Positions 40,546 through 50,111 of a stretch of DNA of 64,000 bases are shown piece by piece. Every line of letters begins with the position of its first letter. Position 1 is the first letter of the stretch. Position numbers and translations under genes: made by a program. The notes under the pieces are model-generated. The model ran no database searches, was not told the origin of the DNA, and saw only the letters and a list, made by a program, of their open reading frames with translations. Source of the stretch: Dehalococcoidia bacterium (GTDB taxonomy: Bacteria; Chloroflexota; Dehalococcoidia; Bin125); assembly GCA_022825265.1 (NCBI GenBank), contig JAJDXE010000010.1, positions 620,001 through 684,000 of the forward strand, in the 5' to 3' direction.

Positions 40546-41544
40546 TCACTGTGTTGAGCGCCGGGCATCGTCGAGTGCCCGCAGCGCTTCATCGCGCACG
40601 AAGCGCGGAAGCGGTCGCATCTGGCCGCCGAGTCTGAGTGTAGCGCGTGGTCCGGTGCCCACCTGTCCAATCCGGGATGCTTGCACACCGGCTTGGGACA
40701 AGTCGGTGAGGGCTTGATCGACGGCTTCGGGCGCAACCGCGGCCAGCAGGGTGCCGGAACCAAGGAGTCCGAGCGGATCAAGATCGTGCTGCTCGCAGAT
40801 GGCCAGCGTCTCGGGCAACCAGATGACGGCGTCGAAGTCGAGCGTCGAGGAGAGGCCGGCTGCCTCGGCGAGCTCGAGCGCGGCGGTCGCGATGCCGCCC
40901 TCGGTGACGTCGTGCATGGCGTGGACACCCTCGATTGCTCGGAGCGTTCTTGCGGCGGTGGCGATGCTGATGCCCGGGGATTCGAGCAAGTTGGGATGGC
41001 CGAGGATGGCGGTTCCCTCAACGGCGGCGGCACCGGCCTGGATGATGGCGTCGCCGTCCTGGGCGCCGTCGGAGGGGATGATCTCGTCGAGTGGAGCGCT
41101 GCCGATCATGGTGCAGGAGATGATGATCCGTGAGACCGCGTCGGTTACCTCGGTGTGTCCGCCGATGAGGCTGATTCCGGAATCAGCGCAGGCGGACTGG
41201 AGGTCGGTGAGCAGGGTTGCCAGCTCGTCTGAGTGAATGCCGTCGGGGGTGAGGATCGTGGCCAGGAGCCATTCGGGCTCGGCTCCAACGGCGAAGATGT
41301 CGTTGGCGTTGACGGTGACCGCGAGCTTGCCCGCCTCGGCGGCGACGAAGGTGATTGGGTCGGAGGTGACGACCAGGGCGCGGTCGCCCCACTCGATGAT
41401 GGCGGCGTCCTTGCCGACGCCGGGTCCCTGGATGACTCCCGTCGCAGCGGTTTGAAAGATCCTGGCCAGCAGCTCCGGCGGCGCTTTGCCGATTCCGAGG
41501 ACGTCTGACTCGGGCGGGTGTCCTGAATGTGGCAAAGCGGTCAT
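40546..41544 (-). CDS. AIR synthase-related (HypE-like) protein
   Basis: 332 residues. The PurM-like fold is shown by GVGKDAAIIEWGDRALVVTSDPITF, AVTVNANDIFAVGAEPEWLL and SLIGGHTEVT, followed by the C-terminal half with HDVTEGGIATAALELAE. It is closest to HypE-like AIR synthase-related proteins and lacks a carboxy-terminal Cys for a HypE thiocyanate. It shows neither the N-terminal Cys/Sec-x2-Cys nor the Lys of SelD, so it is not a selenophosphate synthase. It is convergent with no partner and divergent from the PEP-utiliser-like gene. Confidence 0.7.
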   Translation of the reverse strand: MTALPHSGHPPESDVLGIGKAPPELLARIFQTAATGVIQGPGVGKDAAIIEWGDRALVVTSDPITFVAAEAGKLAVTVNANDIFAVGAEPEWLLATILTPDGIHSDELATLLTDLQSACADSGISLIGGHTEVTDAVSRIIISCTMIGSAPLDEIIPSDGAQDGDAIIQAGAAAVEGTAILGHPNLLESPGISIATAARTLRAIEGVHAMHDVTEGGIATAALELAEAAGLSSTLDFDAVIWLPETLAICEQHDLDPLGLLGSGTLLAAVAPEAVDQALTDLSQAGVQASRIGQVGTGPRATLRLGGQMRPLPRFVRDEALRALDDARRSTQ

Positions 41545-41607
41545 TCCCGTGTCTCTGGCCCGTGTCTTGGGCCATCAGAGGCTATGTGCGTTGCATATGC
41601 TGATGAT

Positions 41608-43749
41608 ATGAACGCGACGTTGACTGAACACGCCGGTGGGCACGACGGCGGGCATGTCGGAGGGCTGGCGTGGTCGGAAGACCCGCTGGGCCTGGAGTTG
41701 AGCGCTCTGCGGATCGACTTCGAGGGCGCTGCTCCGCAGTCGATTTCCCTACCTCGTCGCGGTCCGATCCGGTTGAGCCAGTTTGGCGACGCCGACACGC
41801 TCGGCGCTGTGCGCGAGGCACTACTCGAGGCGGAGCGCGAGCTGGGCGGTCCTTCGGTGATCCGATGGCAGGCGTATGGGTCGGGCAATATCGACGCCAG
41901 CGATGCTCGCCTGATCGATGAACCGCTGCCCTGGGGCGGCGGGCCCGGTCGGGGGATGCCGCACGCGCAGGGCGAGCTCGATCGCTGGTCGCGGGCGAAC
42001 GCGGGCGAGGTGATTCCGAATGTGATGACGCCGCTGAGCTGGTCGGTGATCGCCGATGCGCTGGATCGCGGGTTTCACGCGCCTTGGGGTGATTGGTCGG
42101 AGGGTCGGCGGTTTGTCTCGCTGTACGACGGGTACGCGTACTTCAATATCGGTCTGATGATGGAGATCATCCAGAAGCGCTTGGGGCTGACGGGAGCGCA
42201 TTTCCTCGAGGCGGTGGGCGGTCCGGAGGCGGCGGAAATCGTGCGGCCGGGAGGGAACGGGGAGCGTTCCACGAAGATTCAATGGATGACGATGCTGGGA
42301 CAGCTTCCGGTTATGATTCGCTGGCTGCGGGATCAGGATCAGCTGCCCAAGCGATGGCCGGTCGAGCGCAAGTCATGCGAGGACGAGCGCGACCGGCTGA
42401 AGGCGCTGGATACGGCGGAGCTGACCGATCGGGAGATTTTCCGCGAACTGTCGCACTCCAGCGTCGAGAGCGAGCGTCAGACGATTTTCCTGATGCGGGC
42501 GCAGGCGGCGGTGTTCAGCGCGGCGCAGGGGTTGCTCTGGGCGACCGACCGCTGGCTGGGCTCGAACCTGCGCAACCTGGTGTTGTCGGTGCTTCAGGGG
42601 ATGCCGGGCATCCGCACGCAGGAGGGCAACGACGCGCTCCGCCGAGTGGCGTACCGGGCGGCTCAGGACGAGGAGGCGGCGGCGTTCGTTCGGCGCGAGG
42701 ATGCGCGGAGTCTCTGGGGCGCGGTCCATAGCGACCGCTTGCCGGAGTCGATCTCGTGGTTGCGGGACGATCTTGACGCGTTCATGGCCGAGTACGGCCA
42801 TCGCGCCGCTGGCGAGCTTGAGGCGGCGGAGCCTCGCTGGGTGGAGCGACCGGAGCTGATCCTGGAGACGTTCCGCGATTACGTCCTGCACCCGGAACGG
42901 AACGATCCGGACGAAGTGCTCGGACGCCAGCGGACGGCTCGACTGGAGGCCGAGGCGGAAATCCGTGAACGGCTCTATCGGCATCCGCTGGGTCGGCTTC
43001 GCTGGCAGTTGTTCAAGGCGCAGATCACGCAGGCTCGGCGCTTGCAGCCGCTGCGCGAGAATCCGAAGTTCACCTTGCTTGAGCTCTCGCTGCAGCAGCG
43101 TCGGCTGTGGCGGGAACTGGCGAATCGCTGGATTGAGCGTGGACTGATCGACGAGCCGGACGACGTCTACTACCTGCTGTTCGAAGAGCTGGCGACGCTG
43201 ACACGGCGCTCGGAGGATCCGATCATTGCGGCTCGCATGGGGAGCCGGATTCGGCGTCGGAGGCTGCAGTTTGAAGAGTGGAAGCAGTCACAACCGCCGC
43301 CGCTGCGCGATCGGTTCGGTGATCCGACGATCAGCACGAGCACCGAGTCGGCTGAGGAGCCGATCGGCGAGGTTGAAGTTGCGGAGACCACCGAGGAGGA
43401 TGCGACGGAGGAACTGTTGCCGCTGACGTTGCGGGGAATTGCCGCTTCGACCGGAGCGGTCGAGGGCCGGGCACATGTGGCCGAGTCGGCTGCGACCGGT
43501 CGGGAGCTGACACCCGGGCAGATTCTGGTTGCTCGCTTCACCGATCCTGGCTGGACGCCAATTTTTCCCCTCGCTGCGGCGGTGGTGACCGAAATCGGCG
43601 GAGTACTCAGCCATGGCGCGATCGTGGCGCGAGAGTTTGGCATCCCGGCGGTGGTCAACGTGCAGAAAGCGACCCAGCATATTCGATCAGGCGACCTGCT
43701 GCGGGTTGATGGCTCCAGCGGACAGGTGACGATCGTCGAGCGGGCCTAG
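41608..43749 (+). CDS. PEP-utilising (RPH-like) protein without an ATP-grasp domain
   Basis: About 713 residues from the ATG at 41608 (41584 is an alternative). The C-terminal 85 residues are the PEP-utiliser swivel domain with the phosphohistidine motif (GGVLSHGAIVAREFGIPAVVN). The middle resembles the helical RPH-type domain. The N-terminal ATP-grasp domain of rifampicin phosphotransferase and PpsA is absent, so it cannot phosphorylate by itself. It may use a partner for ATP binding, or have another job. The downstream gene overlaps by four bases on the other strand. Confidence 0.75.
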   Translation: MNATLTEHAGGHDGGHVGGLAWSEDPLGLELSALRIDFEGAAPQSISLPRRGPIRLSQFGDADTLGAVREALLEAERELGGPSVIRWQAYGSGNIDASDARLIDEPLPWGGGPGRGMPHAQGELDRWSRANAGEVIPNVMTPLSWSVIADALDRGFHAPWGDWSEGRRFVSLYDGYAYFNIGLMMEIIQKRLGLTGAHFLEAVGGPEAAEIVRPGGNGERSTKIQWMTMLGQLPVMIRWLRDQDQLPKRWPVERKSCEDERDRLKALDTAELTDREIFRELSHSSVESERQTIFLMRAQAAVFSAAQGLLWATDRWLGSNLRNLVLSVLQGMPGIRTQEGNDALRRVAYRAAQDEEAAAFVRREDARSLWGAVHSDRLPESISWLRDDLDAFMAEYGHRAAGELEAAEPRWVERPELILETFRDYVLHPERNDPDEVLGRQRTARLEAEAEIRERLYRHPLGRLRWQLFKAQITQARRLQPLRENPKFTLLELSLQQRRLWRELANRWIERGLIDEPDDVYYLLFEELATLTRRSEDPIIAARMGSRIRRRRLQFEEWKQSQPPPLRDRFGDPTISTSTESAEEPIGEVEVAETTEEDATEELLPLTLRGIAASTGAVEGRAHVAESAATGRELTPGQILVARFTDPGWTPIFPLAAAVVTEIGGVLSHGAIVAREFGIPAVVNVQKATQHIRSGDLLRVDGSSGQVTIVERA

Positions 43750-44675
43750 ATCAGCGGTCGCGACGGTTCGAGCAGGTTTCTGGTCTGGCCGTCGACGAGG
43801 AGGGGCATGTAGTCCCAGCCAGCGAGGAGCAGTGGGTCGATTCCTCGCAGCGCGGTGGTGACCAGCTCGCGGTCGAGACTGTTGGCCAAGGTGATCATGG
43901 CGGCGATGCGGAAGCCGTTTGACTCGGCGAGCGCTTCCTCGGCCTCGCGCAGTGAGCGGCGCATGAGTCGCCGGACGGTGCGGCCGTCAACGACTGAGGT
44001 CGGCGGCGTGCAGATGACAATTGGCTCCTCGATGCCCTCTAGGCGTTGGATGCGCCAGGTGTCCTCGCCTTTGACGCTCGTGGCGACGCCGTCCTTGCGG
44101 ATGCCGTTGGCGACGAGGACGAGGAAGTCGATCATCTGGGTGATCTTGTTCTCGTCCTCGGGCAGGCGGTGGATGTTGGACGAATCGAGCTGGTACTCGC
44201 CCATGACCTGGTTGGTGAAGCGCGCCCATTGCTGCGAGAGTCCACCGAGCACGCTCATGTACGAACCGTCGCCGCCGGTCTTGCGAACGGCGACGTCGAC
44301 CTTGAACGTCACCTCGCCCTTCTGACCGGCTTCCAGTTCGCGAGCGGCGTCGGCGATCAATCCCGCAGCGTGGTCGGCGTCATCCGCCAGGGAGGCCCCA
44401 GGTGGAATCCAGAGCACAACGTCGCGCGCGCCGTAGGCGTGCAGACGCTCCTCCAGCTCCACCTTCCGAGCCACGGTCGCGCCGTCGGACTGGAGCGCCG
44501 AAAGGTCGAACAGTGGGCAGGCGGCGATAGTTCCTTCGGCGTCGTTGGCTCGGAAAGGCGTAGTCAGGGAGCTTGCTGCGGGCGGGTCGAAAGAGACATC
44601 GGAGGCGCCGCTTACGACCAGCGCGTCGCGCGTCATCGCGGCGGCGAGGAGAGTCAACTGCTGCTGAGGATCCAT
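43746..44675 (-). CDS. Hypothetical protein
   Basis: 309 residues, soluble. Features are an N-terminal helical part, then alternating strands (VVLWIPPGASL, GEVTFKVDVAV) and a well-conserved-looking segment (QMIDFLVLVANGIRKDGV). No motif is recognised. Its end overlaps the end of the PEP-utiliser-like gene by four bases, and the nucleoside transporter lies behind its start. Clear codon bias and length support a real gene. Confidence 0.6.
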   Translation of the reverse strand: MDPQQQLTLLAAAMTRDALVVSGASDVSFDPPAASSLTTPFRANDAEGTIAACPLFDLSALQSDGATVARKVELEERLHAYGARDVVLWIPPGASLADDADHAAGLIADAARELEAGQKGEVTFKVDVAVRKTGGDGSYMSVLGGLSQQWARFTNQVMGEYQLDSSNIHRLPEDENKITQMIDFLVLVANGIRKDGVATSVKGEDTWRIQRLEGIEEPIVICTPPTSVVDGRTVRRLMRRSLREAEEALAESNGFRIAAMITLANSLDRELVTTALRGIDPLLLAGWDYMPLLVDGQTRNLLEPSRPLI

Positions 44676-44718
44676 GGCAGGCAGCGTATCGCAGGGCGTT
44701 GTCGCTCCCGGAAGGCGA

Positions 44719-45966
44719 TCAGAAGAGCATGCCGGCGATCGCTCCGGTCATGCAGGTGGCCATCGTCCCGGCCATGATTGACTTGAGGCCGAGCTGGGCG
44801 AGTTCGCCTCGGCGCTCGGGGACGATGGCGGCGAGTCCTCCGAGCAGGATGCCAACGCTGCCGAAGTTGGCGAAGCCGCAGACGGCGTAGGTCATGATCA
44901 GGGAGCTCTTCTCGGTCAGGGCGCCCTGGGGCAGGTTGGACATGTCGATGAAGGCGACCAGCTCGTTGAGCACGACCTTGGTGCCGAGGAGCTGGCCGGC
45001 ATCGACGGCATCGGACCAGGGGATGCCCAGAAGCCAGACGACTGGCGAGAGGACCCAGCCGAAGATTCGCTGGAGGGTGAGGTCTGCGCCGTCGACCGAT
45101 GGGAGGGCTCCGAGGATGATGTTGGCCAGCTCGACGAGCGCAACAAAGACGATCAGCATGCCGATGATGTAGGCGAGCAGGCGCAGCCCTTCGATTGCGC
45201 CTCGGGTAAGGGCATCGATGCCGTTGTCGTAGATCTGCTCGAACTCGACTTTCGTCTCGTCGACGGCGTCGTCGCCCCGAGGGATCAGGATGAGGGCGAT
45301 CACGACGGCGGCCGGGGCGCTGATGATCGAGGCGGTGAGCAGGTGCCCGGCCGGGTCGGGGATGATGCCGTCGAGGATGACCGAGAAGAGCACGAAGACG
45401 GTGCCCGCGATGGTCGCCATGCCGCCGGTCATGACGATGAAGAGGTCGGAGCGGCTCATGTTCAGCAGGTAGGGACGGACGAGCAGGGGCGCCTCGACCA
45501 TGCCGAGGAAGACGTTGGCCGCAGTCGAGAAGCTGGCAGCGCCGCTGATGTTGAGGGTCTTGCTGAGGACGAAGGCGAAGCCTCGGACGATCAACGGCAG
45601 GATCCGGTAGTGGTAGAGCACGGCCGACAACGCGCCGACGAAGATGACCAGCGGCAGCGATCGGAACGCGAAGATGAAGGCCGCGCCGGGATATGACTCC
45701 TCGAATGGGAGCGTGCCACCGCCGAGGTAGCCGAAGACGAGCGTGGTACCGGCCTCGCTGGAGCGGACCAGAGCGTCGACGCCGTCGCCGATCCACTCGA
45801 AGACGATCTGGGAGCCGGGCACTTTGAGCAGCAGCGCGGCCAGGGCGAACTGGACCAGCAATCCCGCCGCTGCGGTGCGGACCGGGAAGGCTCGTCGGTT
45901 CTCGCTCAGGGCCCAGGCAACGACGATGATCAGGATGATCCCGAGCACGGCCTGGAAGTAGAGCAT
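44719..45966 (-). CDS. Concentrative nucleoside transporter (CNT family)
   Basis: 415 residues with about ten hydrophobic segments. The family core is visible: FAFRSLPLVIFVGALSAVLYHY, STAANVFLGMVEAPLLVRPYL and GGMATIAGTVFVLF, and later AVCGFANFGSVGILLGG. CNT proteins import nucleosides with Na+ or H+. The single gene lies between two unrelated units. The EAPLL segment is the substrate-binding hairpin in NupC-type proteins. Confidence 0.88.
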   Translation of the reverse strand: MLYFQAVLGIILIIVVAWALSENRRAFPVRTAAAGLLVQFALAALLLKVPGSQIVFEWIGDGVDALVRSSEAGTTLVFGYLGGGTLPFEESYPGAAFIFAFRSLPLVIFVGALSAVLYHYRILPLIVRGFAFVLSKTLNISGAASFSTAANVFLGMVEAPLLVRPYLLNMSRSDLFIVMTGGMATIAGTVFVLFSVILDGIIPDPAGHLLTASIISAPAAVVIALILIPRGDDAVDETKVEFEQIYDNGIDALTRGAIEGLRLLAYIIGMLIVFVALVELANIILGALPSVDGADLTLQRIFGWVLSPVVWLLGIPWSDAVDAGQLLGTKVVLNELVAFIDMSNLPQGALTEKSSLIMTYAVCGFANFGSVGILLGGLAAIVPERRGELAQLGLKSIMAGTMATCMTGAIAGMLF

Positions 45967-46096
45967 TGGCTGTTTGCCTCGGCGAACAGAGCGAGGAGTG
46001 CGCTGCGCTGCGTAATCTAGCGCAGATTGCCAGACGTTAAGTCGAAGATGCGTGGTTGTTGACCGCGCCTTAGACCCTGAATCGACCCGCCTGCAA

Positions 46097-46140
46097 ACTC
46101 CCTCCGGTCCTCTCTCTGGGAGAGGGGACCGGAGGGGGGT
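46097..46140. repeat. Palindrome between nucleoside transporter and sensor kinase genes
   Basis: ctccctccggtcctctctctgggagaggggaccggagggggg, a long stem with nested arms, lying downstream of the sensor kinase (minus). It may act as a terminator for that operon. Confidence 0.65.
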
Positions 46141-46153
46141 GACAGTTACTGCT

Positions 46154-47575
46154 TCAGGCAGAGAGCCAGACGGTGATGGTTGTGCCGCTGCCGAGCTTGC
46201 TGTCGGCTGTGATCTGGCCGTTGTGGGCTCTGACGATTTCTCGGGAGATGGCGAGGCCGAGGCCGGCTCCTGGTCCAGTTCTTGATTCGGGCTGCCAGAA
46301 GCGGTCGAAGAGGCGGGTCAGGTTCTCTGGTGCGATGCCTTCCCCGGTGTCGGCGACGATGATTTCCAGGCCTTCATCCCTGCTTCGTGCGGCAACCGTG
46401 ACCGAACCCTCGGATGTGTGGCGCAGGGCGTTGTCGACGAGGTTGTTGAGCACCTGGACGAGGCGGTCATAGTCGGCTTCGATGGCTGGGGCGTCTGCTG
46501 AGATGTCGAGGTGGAAGTCTGTGCCTTGCTCGTTGGCTCGGGTGACGAACATCGCCTCGATATAGCTGAACAACTCCTCCAGATCGATCTTCGACTTCTG
46601 CAGTCGTGACTCGCCGGCTTCCAGGCGGGAGAGATCCAATAGCTGCTCGATCATGCGCAGCATCCGCTGGGTCTCCTCGTGCACGACGTCCAGCGACGAG
46701 GCCTGGCGCTCGGGGTCGGTGATGGTGCCGTCTCGCATGGCCTCGACGAAGCCTCGGATTGATGTGAGCGGCGTCCGCAGTTCATGGGAGACGTCGGCGA
46801 TGAATCCTCGCATGGAGCGCTCGTTGTCGGAGACTCGGTCGGCCATGGCGTTGAACGCCGACGCCAGTTCTCGCACCTGGGTGGGTCCGCTCTCGGCGGC
46901 GCGCATGTCGTATTGCTCTGGGCCGAATCGGCGGACGATGCCGGTCAGCGCCTCCAGCGGTCGCATGAGTTGTCGCGACATGATCATCGCGAGGAGGACG
47001 GCGACGGCAAGTCCGGCCAGACCTGCGATCAGCAGTCGGCCGACGAACTGGCCGAACGGACCCGCGTCGTGGTGGTCGCCGAAGGTGACGGCCATCAGCA
47101 GGCCGGTGTCGACGCGACCTACCGTATCCGGAGGAACCAGTACGCGGACCAATTGCGGTCGCCATTCGCCGTCGACGTTTACTTTGGAGTCATTCCAGTC
47201 GCTGACATCGCCCTTCTTGACGATGTCCGCGTAGCTGACGCCTATGTTGTCGTCTTTGAGTCCGTCCCCCGGGGCGAATCCTTCAATCACGCGACCCTGC
47301 CCGTCGGTCAGGATCACGATCAGCCCGGCGTGCTCAGCCTGCTCGCGGATCAGGGTGACCAGTTCGTCGCGGTCGTACGTCTCGGCGCCACGGAGGATGC
47401 GCGCGATTTCGACGCTGAGAGCGTTGCCGGCGGTGCGCAGCTCGGAGCGGTCGAGGTCGTCGCGGAATCCGCCGAACAGGGAGGCGAGCACGACGCCCGG
47501 CACGACAAGCATGACCAGTACGAGACCGGCGAAGCCGGCGAAGAGCCTGATTCCGTATCCGCCGCCCAACGGCAT
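46154..47575 (-). CDS. Sensor histidine kinase
   Basis: 473 residues. Two membrane helices flank an extracellular sensor part (about 35-180); HAMP (LEALTGIVRRF) and the dimerisation domain follow with phospho-acceptor His264 (DVSHELRTPLTSIRG). N-box and G-boxes are present (LVQVLNNLVDNALRHT, DTGEGIAPENL, GAGLGLAISREI). The start overlaps the stop of the response-regulator gene by one base. The signal is unknown. Confidence 0.9.
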   Translation of the reverse strand: MPLGGGYGIRLFAGFAGLVLVMLVVPGVVLASLFGGFRDDLDRSELRTAGNALSVEIARILRGAETYDRDELVTLIREQAEHAGLIVILTDGQGRVIEGFAPGDGLKDDNIGVSYADIVKKGDVSDWNDSKVNVDGEWRPQLVRVLVPPDTVGRVDTGLLMAVTFGDHHDAGPFGQFVGRLLIAGLAGLAVAVLLAMIMSRQLMRPLEALTGIVRRFGPEQYDMRAAESGPTQVRELASAFNAMADRVSDNERSMRGFIADVSHELRTPLTSIRGFVEAMRDGTITDPERQASSLDVVHEETQRMLRMIEQLLDLSRLEAGESRLQKSKIDLEELFSYIEAMFVTRANEQGTDFHLDISADAPAIEADYDRLVQVLNNLVDNALRHTSEGSVTVAARSRDEGLEIIVADTGEGIAPENLTRLFDRFWQPESRTGPGAGLGLAISREIVRAHNGQITADSKLGSGTTITVWLSA

Positions 47576-48384
47576 TATTCGGATCGCATCGGTGATGTCT
47601 CTACCAGCTTGTAGCCGACTCCTCGGACGGTCTCAATCGCGACGCCCGGATCGGTCCCGTCGGGGGAGAGCTTGCGCCGCAGTTGGTTGACGTGGACGTC
47701 GACGGTTCGGGTCTCGCCGAAGTACTCGTAGCCCCAGACCTGTTCGAGGAGTTGTTCCCGAGTCAGAACGATGCCGCAGTATTCCGCAAGTTGCCGAAGC
47801 AGCTCGAACTCCTTGTTGCGCAGTTTGAGCTGCCGGCCGGAGATCGTCGCTTCATGGCGATCCCAGTCGATCCGCAGCGGGCCGACTTCGACTTGTCCTC
47901 TGGCTGCGGCATCGTGGCCGCGTCCTCCGGGCGACGATGCGCGCCGCAGGATTGCCTTGACGCGAGCGGTCAGCTCACGCGGATGGAAGGGTTTGCCCAG
48001 ATAGTCGTCGGCGCCGAGTTCGAGTCCGACGATGCGATCGACATCCTCTGAGCGGGCGGTCAACATCAGGATGGGCACGTCGCGGATCGCTCCACCGTCG
48101 GCGCGCAACTCTCGAGTGACTTCGTAGCCCGATTTCTTGGGCAGCATCAGGTCGAGGACGATCAGGTCGGGTGATTCCGCGAGCGCGACCGAGAGGGCAG
48201 ACTCGCCATCGTCTGCGGTGATCACGCCGAAACCTTCGCGCTCCAGGTAGAGCGAGCAGAGTTCGCGGATGTTGGCTTCGTCGTCGACGACGAGGACGGT
48301 TTGTCCGCTGCTGTCAATCGGGGCCACGGTGACCGACCCTTCACTTCGCCCCTCAGTCTCATAGTCGAGGGTACGCAGCGTCAT
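47575..48384 (-). CDS. OmpR/PhoB-type response regulator
   Basis: 269 residues with a receiver domain (phospho-Asp78, LIVLDLMLPKKSG; Lys of GKPF follows) and a winged-helix DNA-binding domain (EFELLRQLAEYCGIVLTREQLLEQVWGYEY ... HVNQLRRKL). The about 27-residue N-terminal extension could mean that a later start is used. It is upstream of, and coupled with, the kinase gene. Its targets are unknown. Confidence 0.9.
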   Translation of the reverse strand: MTLRTLDYETEGRSEGSVTVAPIDSSGQTVLVVDDEANIRELCSLYLEREGFGVITADDGESALSVALAESPDLIVLDLMLPKKSGYEVTRELRADGGAIRDVPILMLTARSEDVDRIVGLELGADDYLGKPFHPRELTARVKAILRRASSPGGRGHDAAARGQVEVGPLRIDWDRHEATISGRQLKLRNKEFELLRQLAEYCGIVLTREQLLEQVWGYEYFGETRTVDVHVNQLRRKLSPDGTDPGVAIETVRGVGYKLVETSPMRSE

Positions 48385-48463
48385 CAGGCCCAGGTGAGGC
48401 CCTGGTCAGCGTTGAGTAAACGGGGATGAAGTGTCGCGCTGCCCGTGGGTCTACTGGGCTGGA

Positions 48464-48676
48464 CTAGCGGGGCATGCGTGGGCGGCGCACCTTGACCATC
48501 GCGCGGCGGCGACGACGGGCGGCGCGGCGTTCGGCCTGTCGCTGCTTCTCGCGATTACTAATGAACCGGCGGCGGCGCCTGGCTTCCTGCAGCACGCCGT
48601 CGCGCTGCACCATCTTGTTGAAGCGGCGGATGAGAGCTTCCGGGCTCTCCTGCTCTTTGCGGCTCACCAGTAGCAT
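48464..48676 (-). CDS. rpsU: 30S ribosomal protein S21
   Basis: 70 residues, basic. The order ESPEALIRRFNKMVQRDGVLQEARRRRRFI, then a basic tail with many Arg, is that of S21. S21 binds the 3' end region of 16S rRNA. The gene stands alone here, and the length agrees with the family (about 65-70). Confidence 0.93.
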   Translation of the reverse strand: MLLVSRKEQESPEALIRRFNKMVQRDGVLQEARRRRRFISNREKQRQAERRAARRRRRAMVKVRRPRMPR

Positions 48677-49186
48677 GGGCGCTCTGTTTCTCTGATCATC
48701 TGTCTCGTCTTCTCGCGCATTCAGATCATAGGTTATCAGGACTGCTCACTGGTATCGCCTCGCCGACGAAGCCAGGTCGAGGACGAGGACCGGCCGAGTT
48801 ACGCAGCCAGATCTTGTTCTCTCTTGGTCGTAGGGGTTGCCGATGCCGGACGGTTTCGGAAGGATGACCTGATCGGTCCGCTCGACCCCAGCCCCATCAT
48901 CTGTCGCCTGCCCGACCGTTTCCAGTTAGACATCGTCGTCATCGGCCTGTTGCTCTTGCTGGTCATGCGTGGCATGGCTGGTATCTCCATCCGACCTGGG
49001 AGTGATCGCTGTCGGTCAGATCGTTCCAATCGTCGGTGAGCTGAGATTTGGTCTCCCGAATACGGAACGCCGTCCAACAGTCCGCCATCGAAGTCTCTTG
49101 ACGCTCCTGGATGCGACCAGAATGACAGCGCGACATTTCCATCCTGTCAATGGCCGTCCCTCGGGGACGGCGAGGGTTCCCGCTTG
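48677..49186. other. Intergenic region without a supported gene
   Basis: About 510 bases between rpsU and the anchored surface protein, both minus-strand. The short frames in it have no family-like features. The only clear structure is a hairpin at 49153-49171 (gccgtccc-tcg-gggacggc), 16 bases after the surface-protein stop and likely its terminator. A promoter for rpsU should lie here, but none is certain. Confidence 0.5.
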
Positions 49187-49987
49187 TTAACGGGGTGACT
49201 GGTCTTTTCGGCGCTTCACCAGCAGCAGCGCGCAGCTGGTACCTGAGACAACTAGGACGACCATGGCGACCACGACCGACCACTTTGGATCGGACTCCGT
49301 GGCCTTGAGGCCACCGGTGCCCAGTTTGGGTGTGTCCGGCGGCGCGTCGGAGACTGGTGCTGTTGTCGTGGATTCGTCCGGTTCGGCGAGCGTTTCGTCA
49401 GAGACTGACGACTCTTCGAGCATGTCGTCGCCCTCGGACTCGGACTGCAACATGTCCTCTGCCTGGTCCGACTGCTCAGCGGTCGGCTCGGTTTCCTCTG
49501 CGATCTCGACCGCGTCCTGCGATCCATCGTCGATGGCGACGTTGCCGTTCGACGTGACCAGCGCGAGTTTGACCTCGATCTCGCCGCAGCCATCCGGATA
49601 GCTGAACTCGTCGGTTCGCAACTGCTCTTTGTGGCGCTGGCTGTCGATCACGTAGACGACATTGCACTCGCCAATCGGCGGGAGGTTGAAGTCCTGCTTG
49701 AAGGCGAGGAAGAAGCCGTTCTCGGGAATCATGGCGGTCTTCACCGGCTCACCGTTGAGTACCGGTGTGATCGCATCGCCCTCTTGCAGCGGCTCGCCGT
49801 CGATCGTGATGTCCTGTGCGAAGCCATAGAACTGGTAGAAGTAGTGGTCCGGTGAATCATCTTGCGGGTCGGGCTGTTGCTGGGCTCGGACACCACCAAC
49901 CACGAGCAGTAGGCCCATCAGAGCAATCGATGCCGTCAGCACGTGGCGTCGGGTGCGCCCGGAACGCCAGGTGCGGCCGGTCGGCAT
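49187..49987 (-). CDS. Anchored surface protein with GTGG C-terminal signal (copy 1)
   Basis: 266 residues from the ATG at 49987 (AAAGGA leader). A signal peptide (about residues 15-35, LMGLLLVVGGVRAQ) is followed by a folded domain with two cysteines (GECNVV and DGCGEIEVK), then a Glu/Ser-rich disordered stretch. The end is PKLGTGGLKATESDPKW, a membrane helix and KRRK. This tripartite tail resembles a sorting signal. The neighbour at 50112 has the same plan, and the folded domains align (YGFAQDITIDGEPLQEGD against FGFAGDVTIDDQPLAQGA). Confidence 0.72.
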   Translation of the reverse strand: MPTGRTWRSGRTRRHVLTASIALMGLLLVVGGVRAQQQPDPQDDSPDHYFYQFYGFAQDITIDGEPLQEGDAITPVLNGEPVKTAMIPENGFFLAFKQDFNLPPIGECNVVYVIDSQRHKEQLRTDEFSYPDGCGEIEVKLALVTSNGNVAIDDGSQDAVEIAEETEPTAEQSDQAEDMLQSESEGDDMLEESSVSDETLAEPDESTTTAPVSDAPPDTPKLGTGGLKATESDPKWSVVVAMVVLVVSGTSCALLLVKRRKDQSPR

Positions 49988-50111
49988 CACTTCGTCCTTT
50001 CACATTGACCCGCAGTGCACTTCGCGGGTTGTTGGGCTGCGACTGCTCCTCCGTCTTGTCTGTTCTGTCTCTGAACTAGACCTTGCGTGGATGTAGTGAG
50101 GTGCGGATTCG

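Noticed and set aside
40546..41544. Calling this protein SelD (selenophosphate synthase)
   Set aside because: The N-terminal Cys/Sec motif and catalytic Lys are not visible; the pattern fits HypE-like AIR synthase-related proteins.
577..46140. Treating the scattered palindromes as a CRISPR array
   Set aside because: They are far apart, not regularly spaced and not separated by unique spacers of equal size.
48799..49077. A 92-codon frame between rpsU and the surface protein
   Set aside because: Low complexity, no family pattern, no ribosome site.
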